Shown: piece by piece, positions 28,885-38,056 of the stretch | How the letters are laid out: every line of letters begins with the position of its first letter | How positions within the stretch are numbered: position 1 is the stretch's first letter | Assembly: GCA_002457055.1 (NCBI GenBank) | Contig: NTKT01000007.1 | Location: 1 to 64,000, forward strand | Direction of reading: 5' to 3' | From: Rhodobacteraceae bacterium MED-G08 | GTDB taxonomy: Bacteria > Pseudomonadota > Alphaproteobacteria > Rhodobacterales > Rhodobacteraceae | Length of the DNA: 64,000 nucleotides | The notes under the pieces: generated by a model | What the model was told of the DNA's origin: nothing | Database searches by the model: none | The model's input: the letters and a program-made list of their open reading frames with translations, nothing else | Translations under genes and position numbers: made by a program

Positions 28885-29967
28885 TTGGCAAAATCCTTAA
28901 TTCCGCGTTTAGAAGTTAAGTCGCTTACCAAAGTATATGATAATACTAAAGTAGTAGATGATATCTCATTAAGCGTGCTTCCTGGACAAATAACTTGCTT
29001 GTTGGGTCCATCAGGTTGCGGTAAATCTACGACTCTTAGAATGATTGCAGGTGTAGAAACTCAGTCTTCTGGAGAAGTCTGGGTCGATGGTCAGTTAATT
29101 TGTGGTTCTGGGTTCAGCCAACCACCAGAAAAACGCTACATCGGTCTGATCTTTCAAGATTTTGCTTTATTTCCGCATTTGACAGTATGGCAAAACGTTG
29201 GATTTGGAATCTCTAAAAATAATGAAGGCATCAGAGAAAAAGCGTATGATCTTTTGTCAAAAGTTGGCCTAAGTTCTAAATCAGATAAATATCCACATGA
29301 ATTGTCTGGAGGAGAGCAACAACGTGTTGCACTTATTCGTGCACTGGCGCCAAAGCCCCGAATAATGTTGATGGATGAACCCTTCTCTGGATTAGATAAA
29401 CGTCTTCGAGATGATATTAGAGATGAGACTTTAGATATTTTAAAATCAGAGGAAACTGCTGTTTTGCTGGTCACTCATGAACCCGAAGAAGCCATGAAAA
29501 TGGCTGATGAAATAGCATTAATGAGAAATGGAGAAATTGTTCAGAAAGGTGCTCCTTACAATTTGTATAATGCTCCAGTGGACAAAGAGGCTGTGGCATT
29601 TTTTTCTGATGCAAATATTATAAAGTCAAAGGTAAGCGGTTCGCTTGCAGACTCACCGTTCGGCCAGTTTTTTGCGCCTGGATTGGACGAAGGCACCGAT
29701 GTAGAGATCGTTATTAGGCCCCAGCACGTGAGGATAGATTTTGATAGAGAAGGGAAAGGACCGCTGCCCACGGTTTCAATGGGTATTCCAGTGCGAGGCT
29801 GCGTAGAGCGTGCCAGATTTCTGGGTAATGAGAGCCTAGTGGAATTTAAAATGGATTTTGATAACAGTATATTTAGAGTGACAGTTCCAAGCGTATTTCT
29901 GCCAAAAACTGGTCAACCCCTGTGGCTTACTATCCCGCGCGATCGATGTTTTGTATTCCCCAGATAA
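28885..29967 (+). CDS. ABC transporter ATP-binding protein, FbpC/PotA type, without visible partners
   Basis: A 360-residue ATPase of the importer class. Walker A is GPSGCGKSTT (41-50), the Q-loop LIFQDFALFPHLTV, the signature ELSGGEQQRVALIRALAP, Walker B IMLMDEPFSGLD, and the switch histidine lies in LVTHEPEE. A C-terminal TOBE-like regulatory domain (about 240-360) places it with iron(III), polyamine or sugar importers; the sequence is closest to FbpC-like iron transporters by eye. No permease or binding-protein gene is adjacent. The TTG start at 28885 has AGAGG seven bases upstream. A 120-base gap separates it from tatA. Confidence 0.87.
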   Translation: MAKSLIPRLEVKSLTKVYDNTKVVDDISLSVLPGQITCLLGPSGCGKSTTLRMIAGVETQSSGEVWVDGQLICGSGFSQPPEKRYIGLIFQDFALFPHLTVWQNVGFGISKNNEGIREKAYDLLSKVGLSSKSDKYPHELSGGEQQRVALIRALAPKPRIMLMDEPFSGLDKRLRDDIRDETLDILKSEETAVLLVTHEPEEAMKMADEIALMRNGEIVQKGAPYNLYNAPVDKEAVAFFSDANIIKSKVSGSLADSPFGQFFAPGLDEGTDVEIVIRPQHVRIDFDREGKGPLPTVSMGIPVRGCVERARFLGNESLVEFKMDFDNSIFRVTVPSVFLPKTGQPLWLTIPRDRCFVFPR

Positions 29968-30087
29968 TGAAATGTACTAAAAAAAACTATTTTATTATGT
30001 TGCCTCTTTGATAACTGAGCATTAACAACTAAATACAGTGGATGAAACACACGGGTTTTAGGCCCTCAAAGTAGAAGGATCGTTGAG

Positions 30088-30303
30088 ATGCTTAATAATA
30101 TTGGACTTCCTGGTATCTTACTAATAGCGGTAGTTGTGTTAGTACTATTTGGCCGGGGTAAGATCAGCTCATTAATGGGTGAGGTTGGTAAAGGTATTAC
30201 TGCCTTTAAAAAGGGCGTTAACGACAGCAAGAAAGAATTAGAAGAAGAAACCTCAGAGGCTGCAAAGGATATCACGCCAGAGACTGAAAAAGATAAGGTC
30301 TAA
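30088..30303 (+). CDS. tatA: Sec-independent (Tat) translocase subunit TatA
   Basis: TatA forms the protein-conducting assembly for folded proteins carrying twin-arginine signals. The 71-residue protein has one N-terminal helix ([17 protein letters not shown], about 10-26), with the FG hinge after it, then an amphipathic helix and an acidic tail. AAGGA precedes the ATG. It is first in a tatABC operon and lies six bases before tatB. Confidence 0.95.
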   Translation: MLNNIGLPGILLIAVVVLVLFGRGKISSLMGEVGKGITAFKKGVNDSKKELEEETSEAAKDITPETEKDKV

Positions 30304-30308
30304 CTTGT

Positions 30309-30776
30309 ATGTTTGACTTGGGGTGGACCGAACTACTCCTTATCGGGATAGTCGCTTTAATAGTAGTTGGGCCAAAAGAACTGCCGGTATTGTTCAGAAA
30401 AGCCGGACAATTTGTAGGTAAAATTCGAGGAATGGCTCGTGAATTTTCGCGTGCTATGAATAGTGCTGCTGATGACGCCGGGGTAGGGGATATATCTTCA
30501 ACAATTCGCTCCGCTGCCAACCCTCTTAAATCAAGCGTTGATGCGGTAAAAAGTGCGGCGACAGATTATGCGTCGTATGACCCTGATACAGAGACCGGTC
30601 GATTGGCAGGTGAGAGGGCGGACCAGGCAAAGAAGATAAGAGAGCATGCAGAAAAAAAAGCCAAAGAAAAGTTAGATAAAAGAAACGATGAAAAAACAGA
30701 TAAGAAAGAACTAAAAAAAAATAACTCTGCAACAGTTAAAAAAGATGCGCGGTCGCGAGATCTTAAGGATAGCTAA
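30309..30776 (+). CDS. tatB: Tat translocase subunit TatB
   Basis: TatB pairs with TatC to recognise twin-arginine signal peptides. The N-terminus [25 protein letters not shown] (given here in part as [18 protein letters not shown]) has the TatB glutamate in the membrane helix and the GPKELP hinge. An amphipathic helix follows. The last 45 residues are almost entirely charged ([18 protein letters not shown] and similar), likely a disordered tail. The reading frame passes through several A-rich tracts there, which are prone to sequencing error. The stop overlaps tatC by one base. Confidence 0.94.
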   Translation: MFDLGWTELLLIGIVALIVVGPKELPVLFRKAGQFVGKIRGMAREFSRAMNSAADDAGVGDISSTIRSAANPLKSSVDAVKSAATDYASYDPDTETGRLAGERADQAKKIREHAEKKAKEKLDKRNDEKTDKKELKKNNSATVKKDARSRDLKDS

Positions 30777-31657
30777 TGGCTGCAGATGATGATATACAAG
30801 ATAGCTCTGCGCCACTTATTGAACATTTAGCGGAGTTACGTCAAAGGCTAATTTACTCTTTTGTAGCATTCATTATTGGCATGATAATCTGCTTTACAAT
30901 TTGGAACCCCATCTTTGACTTTTTGACACACCCCTTATGCTCAGCAATGGCGCTTCGAGGACACTCAGACTGTGGTCTAATACTTATAAAACTACAAGAA
31001 GGGTTTTTTGTAGCTATATCGATTTCTTTGCTGGGAGGTCTGGTCTTATCATTTCCTATAATTGGCTTTCAAATGTGGCGCTTTGTGGCTCCAGGATTGT
31101 ACAAAACCGAGAAGAACGCCTTTTTACCCTTTATTGTCGCATCGCCTTTTATGTTTTTTCTTGGCGCATCTTTTGCGTATTATGTAGTAACTCCCTTAGC
31201 TTTTGATTTCTTTTTAGGCTTTCAGCAAACTGGAAGTGTTTTGGATGGAGAAGATGTTGATAATGCTGCAGCTGGCATTGCTTTTCAGGGGTCGGCACAA
31301 GAATATTTGAGTCTTACCATAAAATTTATTGTTGCGTTTGGAATGTGTTTTCAGTTGCCTGTTCTGCTGACATTAATGGGCAAAGCAGGTTTGGTAAGTG
31401 CCGAAGGGCTCGGAGATGTACGGAAATATGCAGTTGTAGCAATATTGGTTCTGGCTGCACTTGTCACACCACCTGATGTTATTACTCAGGTAATACTATT
31501 TGTTGTGGTGTATGGACTGTACGAAGTATCCATTTTTCTTGTTTCGCGTGTTGAGAAGAAACGGGAGCAGAAGCTTCGTGAAGAGGGTTTCTACGATGAC
31601 GAAAATGATTTTGATGATCCTATGTTGAAAGAGTTTGATGACGACAGAAAAGAATGA
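30776..31657 (+). CDS. tatC: Tat translocase subunit TatC
   Basis: TatC (293 residues) is the six-helix receptor of the Tat system. [17 protein letters not shown] near the N-terminus, the FLTHPL region, [19 protein letters not shown] in the first cytoplasmic loop and VTPPDVITQ in the last periplasmic loop are diagnostic. The C-terminal tail after the sixth helix is acidic. It overlaps tatB by one base at its start and the DUF815 gene by 20 bases at its end, so the four genes form one unit. Confidence 0.97.
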   Translation: MAADDDIQDSSAPLIEHLAELRQRLIYSFVAFIIGMIICFTIWNPIFDFLTHPLCSAMALRGHSDCGLILIKLQEGFFVAISISLLGGLVLSFPIIGFQMWRFVAPGLYKTEKNAFLPFIVASPFMFFLGASFAYYVVTPLAFDFFLGFQQTGSVLDGEDVDNAAAGIAFQGSAQEYLSLTIKFIVAFGMCFQLPVLLTLMGKAGLVSAEGLGDVRKYAVVAILVLAALVTPPDVITQVILFVVVYGLYEVSIFLVSRVEKKREQKLREEGFYDDENDFDDPMLKEFDDDRKE

Positions 31658-32489
31658 TCAGCTTGAGAGAATAGCCGATGCTCTAGAGCGGTTGGCGCCA
31701 AAAACAGAAGATTTTCCAAATTTTGATAATTTTTCAGCTTTTATGTGGCATGTTGCACCGGACTATCTAGAGCCTGTAAAAATAACGAATGCAGTTGATA
31801 TTTCACTTCTAAAAGGTATTGATCATGTTAGTGATATTCTTCTGAATAACACAATGCAATTTGCAAATGGATTTCCGGCCAACAATGCGTTGCTTTGGGG
31901 TGCACGCGGTATGGGAAAGTCTTCATTGGTAAAGGCTGTGCACACAAAAATAAACAACGATGGCTTAAATCTGAAAATAGTTGAGTTGCAGCGAGATGAT
32001 TTAGGATCAGTCAGTAGGCTTTTAAAAGTTCTTCGAGGTCTTCCATATAAGTTTATACTTTTTTGTGATGATTTGAGTTTCAGTTATGATGATCAAAATT
32101 ATAAGTCATTAAAAGCAATCTTAGATGGTGGTTTAGAGGGCAGGCCGGAAAATGTTATATTCTATGCCACTTCTAATAGAAGACACTTAATGCCTCGGGA
32201 TATGATCGAAAATGAACGGTCTTCCTCAATAAATCCGTCAGAGGCAGTCGAAGAAAAAATTTCTTTGTCAGATCGTTTTGGCTTGTGGTTAGGGTTTCAT
32301 CCTTGCTCGCAAGATGAATTTTTTGACATCATAGAGGGCTATGTAAAACACTATAATCTCATAATTGATCGTTTGGAAATAGAAACCCAGGCTACTGAAT
32401 GGGCTCGTACGAGAGGATCAAGATCGGGTAGAGTTGCTTGGCAGTTCTTCGTTGATTTAGCTGGCAAGAACGGATTAGTTATTAAATAA
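31638..32489 (+). CDS. DUF815-type P-loop ATPase
   Basis: A 283-residue AAA+-like ATP-binding protein. [18 protein letters not shown] (about 80-97) is the Walker A loop and [10 protein letters not shown] the Walker B motif. [17 protein letters not shown] fits the sensor-1 region. The sequence matches proteins grouped as DUF815, whose function is not established. The start at 31638 (ATG, GAAAGAG upstream) is chosen over a TTG one codon earlier. It overlaps tatC by 20 bases. The overlap with tatC is striking, but whether it reflects a functional link to export is unknown. Confidence 0.82.
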   Translation: MTTEKNDQLERIADALERLAPKTEDFPNFDNFSAFMWHVAPDYLEPVKITNAVDISLLKGIDHVSDILLNNTMQFANGFPANNALLWGARGMGKSSLVKAVHTKINNDGLNLKIVELQRDDLGSVSRLLKVLRGLPYKFILFCDDLSFSYDDQNYKSLKAILDGGLEGRPENVIFYATSNRRHLMPRDMIENERSSSINPSEAVEEKISLSDRFGLWLGFHPCSQDEFFDIIEGYVKHYNLIIDRLEIETQATEWARTRGSRSGRVAWQFFVDLAGKNGLVIK

Positions 32490-32508
32490 CAGCGGGATAT
32501 TTAGTTGC

Positions 32509-33672
32509 TTAATTTTCATTAAGGTACTCTAATGGATCGATACTCTCAAAACCCTCACGAATTTCAAAATGAAGATATGGCGGATCGCCCTCTGGTATTT
32601 CCCCTATTACTTCTCCGCGTAGAATAGTCTGATTATTGGAGACTTGGATGTTAGTGAGGTTTGCATAAACTGTTAATATATTTTTGGGATGTTTGAGAAC
32701 TACGATTGCAATTTGATTTGTATCCTCAGTAACCGTAGCTACAACGCCCGTATCGGCTGCGACCACTCTAGTGCCCGCCTGTGCGGTAAAGTCAATACCA
32801 TCATTTTTATTCTTTGAATACTCTCGTATCACTAGACCCTCTATCGGATAAGCCATTCGACCACTTTCAGGTACTGATATTGAAGTATTGGATGGTTCAA
32901 TCGCCTCTTGTTTGGCAATATTCCTGGGTTGGGGTTTTTTGGAGCTAGGTGGGGGAGGCGCAACAGATGCGATTTCTTCTTTTTTAAACTTCTTTTGAAC
33001 TTTTTTATCAACCAAGGGAACAATTAAAATTTGCCCTTCACGCACAGTATAGTCGCTATCGAGTCCATTCCAGTCAGCCAGGGATCTAACTGAGATATTA
33101 TAAAGGCGAGAAATAATAAAGGCCGTTTCTCCTCTTACAACCTTATGTTTGATTGGGTCTACCAAATTTTTTGGATCAGTTGAGTCACGATTAATTCGAT
33201 TATTATTAGATCCACCTGCTACTTTCAAAGCCGTGTCGGCAAGCTCCAGTACGTTTATATCTTTTGAAAGTGTCGTCTTCTCTATCTCTTCATCGTCAGC
33301 CGAGTATTGTCTGGGGCTTCTGGAAATTTTAGGAAGTGCTAATACCTCGCCGTTGCGGAGCCGCTGTCCTTCTGCGAGGCCATTGTATCTGGCCAATTCA
33401 TTTGCATCCTGTCCAAGTCTTATAGCCATACTTTCAACAGTATCGCCTCTTCTAGCTATAGCTACTTGATAAGTGGGGTAATTAATTATGCCTAGTTCGT
33501 CTGCTTGGGGTCTAGACTGAGTGGCTTGCAGGGCCGCGTCAGAGGTGTCGAAGGAATTTCCTCGAAAATCAAAATCAAAATTGTTGAGAGTTGAATTTCC
33601 GCATGCGCTTAGGTTCCATAAAATAGATAGATAGAAACAATATTTTAAACTAATTCTGATGGACCTAATCAT
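32509..33672 (-). CDS. LysM/LytM lipoprotein, NlpD-like, probably non-catalytic
   Basis: A 387-residue envelope protein with lipobox LSAC (Cys24), two LysM wall-binding domains (about 69-114 and 176-219), a Lys- and Pro-rich linker, and a C-terminal LytM/M23 domain (273-380). The metal and catalytic residues are degraded: the first His of HxxxD is Asn290 (Asp294 kept), the usual YAH has Asn338, and the terminal HxH reads Tyr366-Leu-His368. This fits NlpD/EnvC/DipM-type factors, which activate amidases instead of cutting peptidoglycan. The order surE-pcm-nlpD is the same as in gammaproteobacteria. It converges with the DUF815 gene across 19 bases. Confidence 0.87.
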   Translation of the reverse strand: MIRSIRISLKYCFYLSILWNLSACGNSTLNNFDFDFRGNSFDTSDAALQATQSRPQADELGIINYPTYQVAIARRGDTVESMAIRLGQDANELARYNGLAEGQRLRNGEVLALPKISRSPRQYSADDEEIEKTTLSKDINVLELADTALKVAGGSNNNRINRDSTDPKNLVDPIKHKVVRGETAFIISRLYNISVRSLADWNGLDSDYTVREGQILIVPLVDKKVQKKFKKEEIASVAPPPPSSKKPQPRNIAKQEAIEPSNTSISVPESGRMAYPIEGLVIREYSKNKNDGIDFTAQAGTRVVAADTGVVATVTEDTNQIAIVVLKHPKNILTVYANLTNIQVSNNQTILRGEVIGEIPEGDPPYLHFEIREGFESIDPLEYLNEN

Positions 33673-33707
33673 TTGTAGTTTTCCACGACCTAAATATCAC
33701 AGTATTT

Positions 33708-34358
33708 CTATACATAGATATCTTCTTCTTTTCCGTCGAGCAATGGAACAAAGCGTACATCGCATAAATCTTCATATTTGAAGTGCGTTTCCGTTCTTTC
33801 CACTCTAATAAGTTTTTGAATTTCATCGGATTGCCCCACAGGTATTACCATGATGCCGCCGATCTTTAGTTGATTGAGTAATGTTGGAGGTGGATCTTCA
33901 GCCGCCGCAGTCACAATTATCCGATCAAACGGTTGTTGTTCCACGAGTCCCTGACTTCCGTCGCCCCAAATAGATGTAACGTTATTTAAATTTAATTTAT
34001 TGAAAATTTCTCTTGCTTCTTCGTATAATGGTTTGAACCTTTCAATTGAATAAATTCTACGGGCTAGCTTGCTTAATATTGCTGTTTGATACCCTGATCC
34101 TGTGCCAATTTCTAAAATTTTATCGCGATTTTTAATATTCAAAGCTTGCGTCATTAACCCAACTACAGATGGTTGACTTATGGTTTGGCCACATTCTATC
34201 GGAAGTGGAGTGTCTTCGTATGCTCTTTGGGCAAATAGACCTTTAAGAAAGTACTGTCTATTAACTGTCTCGAGTGCATTGAGTACATTTTCATCTACTA
34301 CTCCTTTTGAACGAATAGATAAAATAAACTGCATTTTCTGTTCATGATTTCTATTCAT
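33708..34358 (-). CDS. pcm: Protein-L-isoaspartate O-methyltransferase
   Basis: Pcm methylates isoaspartyl residues formed by protein ageing and so starts their repair. The 216-residue protein has the SAM-binding motif [19 protein letters not shown] (about 80-98), the PCMT signature [17 protein letters not shown] upstream, and the post-motifs [13 protein letters not shown] and GGIMVIPVG. Its start overlaps the surE stop by ATGA, as expected for the surE-pcm pair. Confidence 0.95.
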   Translation of the reverse strand: MNRNHEQKMQFILSIRSKGVVDENVLNALETVNRQYFLKGLFAQRAYEDTPLPIECGQTISQPSVVGLMTQALNIKNRDKILEIGTGSGYQTAILSKLARRIYSIERFKPLYEEAREIFNKLNLNNVTSIWGDGSQGLVEQQPFDRIIVTAAAEDPPPTLLNQLKIGGIMVIPVGQSDEIQKLIRVERTETHFKYEDLCDVRFVPLLDGKEEDIYV

Positions 34359-35128
34359 AAAAACTCTTCAAGGTCAGCTATCCTATCGAAAGCAGTAAGG
34401 TCGGCTCTCATCGGCGTTAAAGATATATATCCCGATAAATTGGCTGCAACATCTGACTTCTGGGAAACCTGAACGTGTTGATTTCCGCCTTTGATGAATA
34501 AAAACTCTTTTCCATTTTGTGTCGTAAATGGGTTTACGCCAAAAGTCGTATTAGGCCGCAATCCCTGAGGAACAACAGCTACCCCGTTTATATTTTCAGT
34601 AGGAGGAAAGTTTACGTTGTAAAAGACTTTATAGCCACCATCAGTATGCTTGTCGTTATCAAGTATTTTTTGAATAACATTTAGCCCATGAGTAATTGAT
34701 GGATTAAATGGGTTTGACATTTTTTTTGACTCAGGGCCCAAATATTGCGAGAGCGCAATAGAGGTAATGCCTTGAAGAGCACCCTCGAGCGCTGCTCCGA
34801 TTGTGCCGGAGTAGAGTACATTTTCAGCAGAGTTATTTCCTCTATTTACTCCTGATAGAATTAAAGAAGGTGGATCATCCTTCATGACATGATGTATTCC
34901 AGCAAGTACGCAATCGGCGGGATATCCGGAAATCGAATAGCGGTTTTCTGAAATTCTCTCAATCTGTGTGGGCGCATTGTAACTAACACAATGCCCAACT
35001 CCTGATCTTTCGCCACTTGGAGCGATTATGAAAATATTTTCTTCGTTCGTTAAACCCCTAGCTATTGCTTCCAAGACTTGCAAGCCAGGGGCGTTAATTC
35101 CATCGTCATTAGTTAAAAGTATACGCAT
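34355..35128 (-). CDS. surE: 5'-nucleotidase SurE
   Basis: SurE is a survival-related nucleotidase that dephosphorylates nucleoside monophosphates. The N-terminus [15 protein letters not shown] carries the metal-binding DD (8-9). [13 protein letters not shown] and [18 protein letters not shown] are further conserved loops, the latter with the catalytic Asn. Length (257) is normal. It is the first gene of surE-pcm-nlpD-like. A 74-base gap separates it from the SDR gene. Confidence 0.97.
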   Translation of the reverse strand: MRILLTNDDGINAPGLQVLEAIARGLTNEENIFIIAPSGERSGVGHCVSYNAPTQIERISENRYSISGYPADCVLAGIHHVMKDDPPSLILSGVNRGNNSAENVLYSGTIGAALEGALQGITSIALSQYLGPESKKMSNPFNPSITHGLNVIQKILDNDKHTDGGYKVFYNVNFPPTENINGVAVVPQGLRPNTTFGVNPFTTQNGKEFLFIKGGNQHVQVSQKSDVAANLSGYISLTPMRADLTAFDRIADLEEFL

Positions 35129-35202
35129 AATCTCAAAATAATTTTAGTAACTTTTGTAAGAGTGAAGTATTACTTCCACAATAGTCTTGTTATTAATAAA
35201 AT

Positions 35203-35850
35203 CTATGGGTTAAAAAGTGTTGCTAAAACACGCTTTGCTTCACTTTTGGGCGATAATAGATTTTCTTTATTTTCTCCAGGAAAAAATCTGGCCCGCAAGG
35301 CTGTTTTCATTGGAGCAGGTTTGAAAACAGTAATATTTGGGCCAAAATTTTTACACTCATTTGCCCATGATTGAACCAATGACATTTGAGCAATTTTTGA
35401 TGATCCGTACGCTCCAAAAAACTTCTTTCCATTGCAAGGGTCGTCAAAAAATAGCGCGTTACCTTCCTTGCTTATTATAGGGCTTATAAAGTTTATGAGT
35501 AATGCAGTCGCTGTAATATTAGTCGAAATAGTTTTGTCCAAATCCCCCAAGTCGATTGTGCTCAATGGGCTTAATGGCGGTGCGTGAATTGCAGTATGAC
35601 CCCAAAAATCAATGGTTCCCCATTTTTCGAATATCGATGTGAATAGCTGGCTCATAGCATCCCGATTTGTAATGTCCATCGGAGCTAATGTTGCAGTTCC
35701 ATTTTTTGATTTTATTCTATCATCTAAGTCTTCTAGTCCGCCCACGGTGCGTGCAACAGCTATAATGTGGTGAGTTTCGCTTAATCGTTCTGATAGAGCT
35801 GCTCCTAACCCACGAGAAGCACCTGTAATTAAAGCTATTTTTTTAATCAT
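35203..35850 (-). CDS. Short-chain dehydrogenase/reductase
   Basis: A 215-residue Rossmann-fold oxidoreductase. LITGASRGLGAALSERL (about 7-23) is the TGxxxGxG cofactor loop, and Ile-Ala-Val-Ala-Arg after strand two suggests NADP preference. The active site has YGSSKIAQMSL in place of the usual YxxSK: Tyr is kept and Lys follows four residues later, as required. Members of this short branch commonly sit next to purF in Rhodobacterales, as far as I recall. The substrate is unknown. It lies 72 bases downstream of purF on the same strand. Confidence 0.83.
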   Translation of the reverse strand: MIKKIALITGASRGLGAALSERLSETHHIIAVARTVGGLEDLDDRIKSKNGTATLAPMDITNRDAMSQLFTSIFEKWGTIDFWGHTAIHAPPLSPLSTIDLGDLDKTISTNITATALLINFISPIISKEGNALFFDDPCNGKKFFGAYGSSKIAQMSLVQSWANECKNFGPNITVFKPAPMKTALRARFFPGENKENLLSPKSEAKRVLATLFNP

Positions 35851-35922
35851 GGGAATGGCTTTCAGAATTTTTATGGACGGTATCTCGAATTAGTCATGGT
35901 TTTGCTAGTTAACTTTCTGTTG

Positions 35923-37404
35923 TTATGATCCGTCTACTATTTCAGCATGCTTGAGTTTGAAACCTTTTTCTATCATGTCTGAAGGTAAAACAGGATATTC
36001 GCCAGAAAAACATGCATCACAATACTGCGGACATTTAGTATCTCGACCCTCTTTTTCGCCAGTAGCCCTGTATAACCCATCTAGCGATATAAATTTCAAA
36101 GTATTTACAGAAAGGTGCTGGCGCATTTCTTCTTCAGTCATAGTGGCCGCAATTAACTTTTCTCTTTGAGGTGTATCTACTCCATAAAAGCATGGCCAGG
36201 CAGTTGGAGGACTGGCTATCCTAAAATGCACCTCCTTTGCACCCGCATCAATAATCATTTCTTTGATTTTTCGCGATGTCGTGCCTCGTACGACGGAGTC
36301 GTCTACCAAAATTATTCTCTTGCCCTTTATTAATGCTCTATTGACATTCAGTTTTAACCTAACACCCATATTTCGAATTTGTTCAGTTGGCTCAATAAAT
36401 GTTCTACCCATATATTGATTTCTGATTATACCCATAGCATAGGGTATCCCAGACTGCTGCGAAAACCCTATCGCCGCAGGTGTTCCACTATCGGGTACTG
36501 GGCATACCAAGTCAGCATCTATTGGACTTTCTTTTGCGAGTTCCACCCCAATGCGCCTGCGAGTTTCATAAACAGATTGCCCTTGAATTATGCTGTCTGG
36601 TCTAGAGAAATATACATGTTCAAAGATACAAAATTTTGAGTTTTGACTCCGGAATGGAAATATACTTTCAATCCCATTATTCGATATTACAACCATTTCA
36701 CCTGGCTCTATATCTCTTACAAATTCTGCACCAATTATATCAAGAGCACATGTTTCAGAACTTAATGCAAAGCCGTCTCCTACCTTTCCAAGTACAAGAG
36801 GCCGCACACCGCGGGGGTCTCTAACGCCAATCAGTTTAGACCGTGTCATAGCTACTATTGAAAATGCCCCTTCAACCCGTCTGAGTGCATCTTCCATCCG
36901 CTCTGGGATATTTCTTTGTAGTGAACGGGCCATTAGATGAATAATACACTCAGAATCGGACGAACTTTGAAAAATAGACCCCCGCTCAATAAGTTCGCGT
37001 CTTAAAGATTCTGCATTTGTTAAATTACCATTATGAGCTATTGCAGCCCCACCCATCGCAAACTCACCGAAGAAAGGTTGGACGTCTCTTATAGCCGCGC
37101 CTTTTGCTCCTGCTGTTGAGTACCGAACGTGTCCAATTGCTAAAGAGCCTGGTAATGTTTCCATGAGGGATTGTGAGGTAAAGTTATCCCGAACATAACC
37201 AAATCTTCGAGCAGAATTGAACCCTTGGCTTGGGTCGTATGCAACTATACCACCGGCTTCCTGGCCTCGGTGTTGTAGTGCATGCAGTCCTAGAGCGACG
37301 AAATTTGCTGCATCATTTAGACCAAGAACACCAAATACTCCACACTCTTCCTTTAGTTTATCGCAGTCATATGAATTATTAAAAATTTTACGATTTAACG
37401 CCAA
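35923..37404 (-). CDS. purF: Amidophosphoribosyltransferase
   Basis: PurF makes phosphoribosylamine from PRPP and glutamine, the first step of purine synthesis. CGVFGVLG begins the glutaminase domain; the nucleophile Cys21 is exposed after removal of a propeptide. HNGNLTNAESLRR follows. The phosphoribosyltransferase domain has RIILVDDSVVRGTTSR, the PRPP loop. Cysteines near the C-terminus (CPQYCDAC) suggest the iron-sulfur type of PurF with a propeptide. The start is TTG at 37404, eight bases after AGGAG; no in-frame ATG precedes the catalytic cysteine. Confidence 0.96.
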   Translation of the reverse strand: MALNRKIFNNSYDCDKLKEECGVFGVLGLNDAANFVALGLHALQHRGQEAGGIVAYDPSQGFNSARRFGYVRDNFTSQSLMETLPGSLAIGHVRYSTAGAKGAAIRDVQPFFGEFAMGGAAIAHNGNLTNAESLRRELIERGSIFQSSSDSECIIHLMARSLQRNIPERMEDALRRVEGAFSIVAMTRSKLIGVRDPRGVRPLVLGKVGDGFALSSETCALDIIGAEFVRDIEPGEMVVISNNGIESIFPFRSQNSKFCIFEHVYFSRPDSIIQGQSVYETRRRIGVELAKESPIDADLVCPVPDSGTPAAIGFSQQSGIPYAMGIIRNQYMGRTFIEPTEQIRNMGVRLKLNVNRALIKGKRIILVDDSVVRGTTSRKIKEMIIDAGAKEVHFRIASPPTAWPCFYGVDTPQREKLIAATMTEEEMRQHLSVNTLKFISLDGLYRATGEKEGRDTKCPQYCDACFSGEYPVLPSDMIEKGFKLKHAEIVDGS

Positions 37405-37504
37405 AATATTTTCTCCTGACCACTGATCAATAATTTGAGCTCTAAAATTTTCAAATTAAAAATTATTTGATTTGAGCAGGATAATTGAATGCAATTCTTA
37501 TCGT

Positions 37505-38056
37505 CTATTCGCATGTTTTCACTAATATTTCGTATTTTTCAATGATCCAGCCTAAGGCTTTTTCGGGGTTTTGTTCTTTAATTGAAGCTATCATGTCCTC
37601 AAATATCAATGCGCTTTTACTAGCATCGATTTGAGGGAGTGCATTCTCTCCCAGTATGGCAAGGTAAGCAAAGAAGGTAATTGCAACCAAAAAGAGACCA
37701 CGAAGTATCCCAAAAACAAACCCTAAAGCTTGGTCAATTTTTGTCAGACGGGTCTTGTTTATAACGGTGCTTAAAAGTGGTGTAAAAAATGAAAATATAA
37801 GCAGGCTCAGCGCAAATACACTGGCAAATGCCGCAATTATTGCCAATTCACAGCTGTCAGCTAATATTGGTCCAAGTAAAGGGATTTCTTTGATTAATGG
37901 AGTAGTTAATGGTGCAAAAATGAAAGATATTATAGATGAGAAAATCCATCCCATTATTGCCATTACTTCCCGCGTGACACCGCGAGCATATGCAAGTATC
38001 GCAGAAATCAAAACTATTATTATGACAATTCCGTCTACAATATTAAGGCTTTCCAT
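37505..38056 (-). CDS. cvpA: CvpA family membrane protein
   Basis: A 183-residue inner-membrane protein with about four hydrophobic helices (residues 7-24, 30-48, 67-90 and 101-125) and a soluble tail. It starts MESLNIVDGIVIIIVLIS, and YARGVTREVMAIMGWI is the conserved first loop of the CvpA/colicin V production family. The molecular role is not settled; it is needed for colicin V production in E. coli and for envelope integrity. It lies directly before purF, as in many proteobacteria, and overlaps radA by 14 bases. Confidence 0.9.
   Translation of the reverse strand: MESLNIVDGIVIIIVLISAILAYARGVTREVMAIMGWIFSSIISFIFAPLTTPLIKEIPLLGPILADSCELAIIAAFASVFALSLLIFSFFTPLLSTVINKTRLTKIDQALGFVFGILRGLFLVAITFFAYLAILGENALPQIDASKSALIFEDMIASIKEQNPEKALGWIIEKYEILVKTCE

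Noticed and set aside
37451-37470. TCAAAT/ATTTGA inverted repeat before purF
   Set aside because: The stem is only six A/T-rich pairs in an AT-rich gap, with no T tract in a useful position. I considered it chance.
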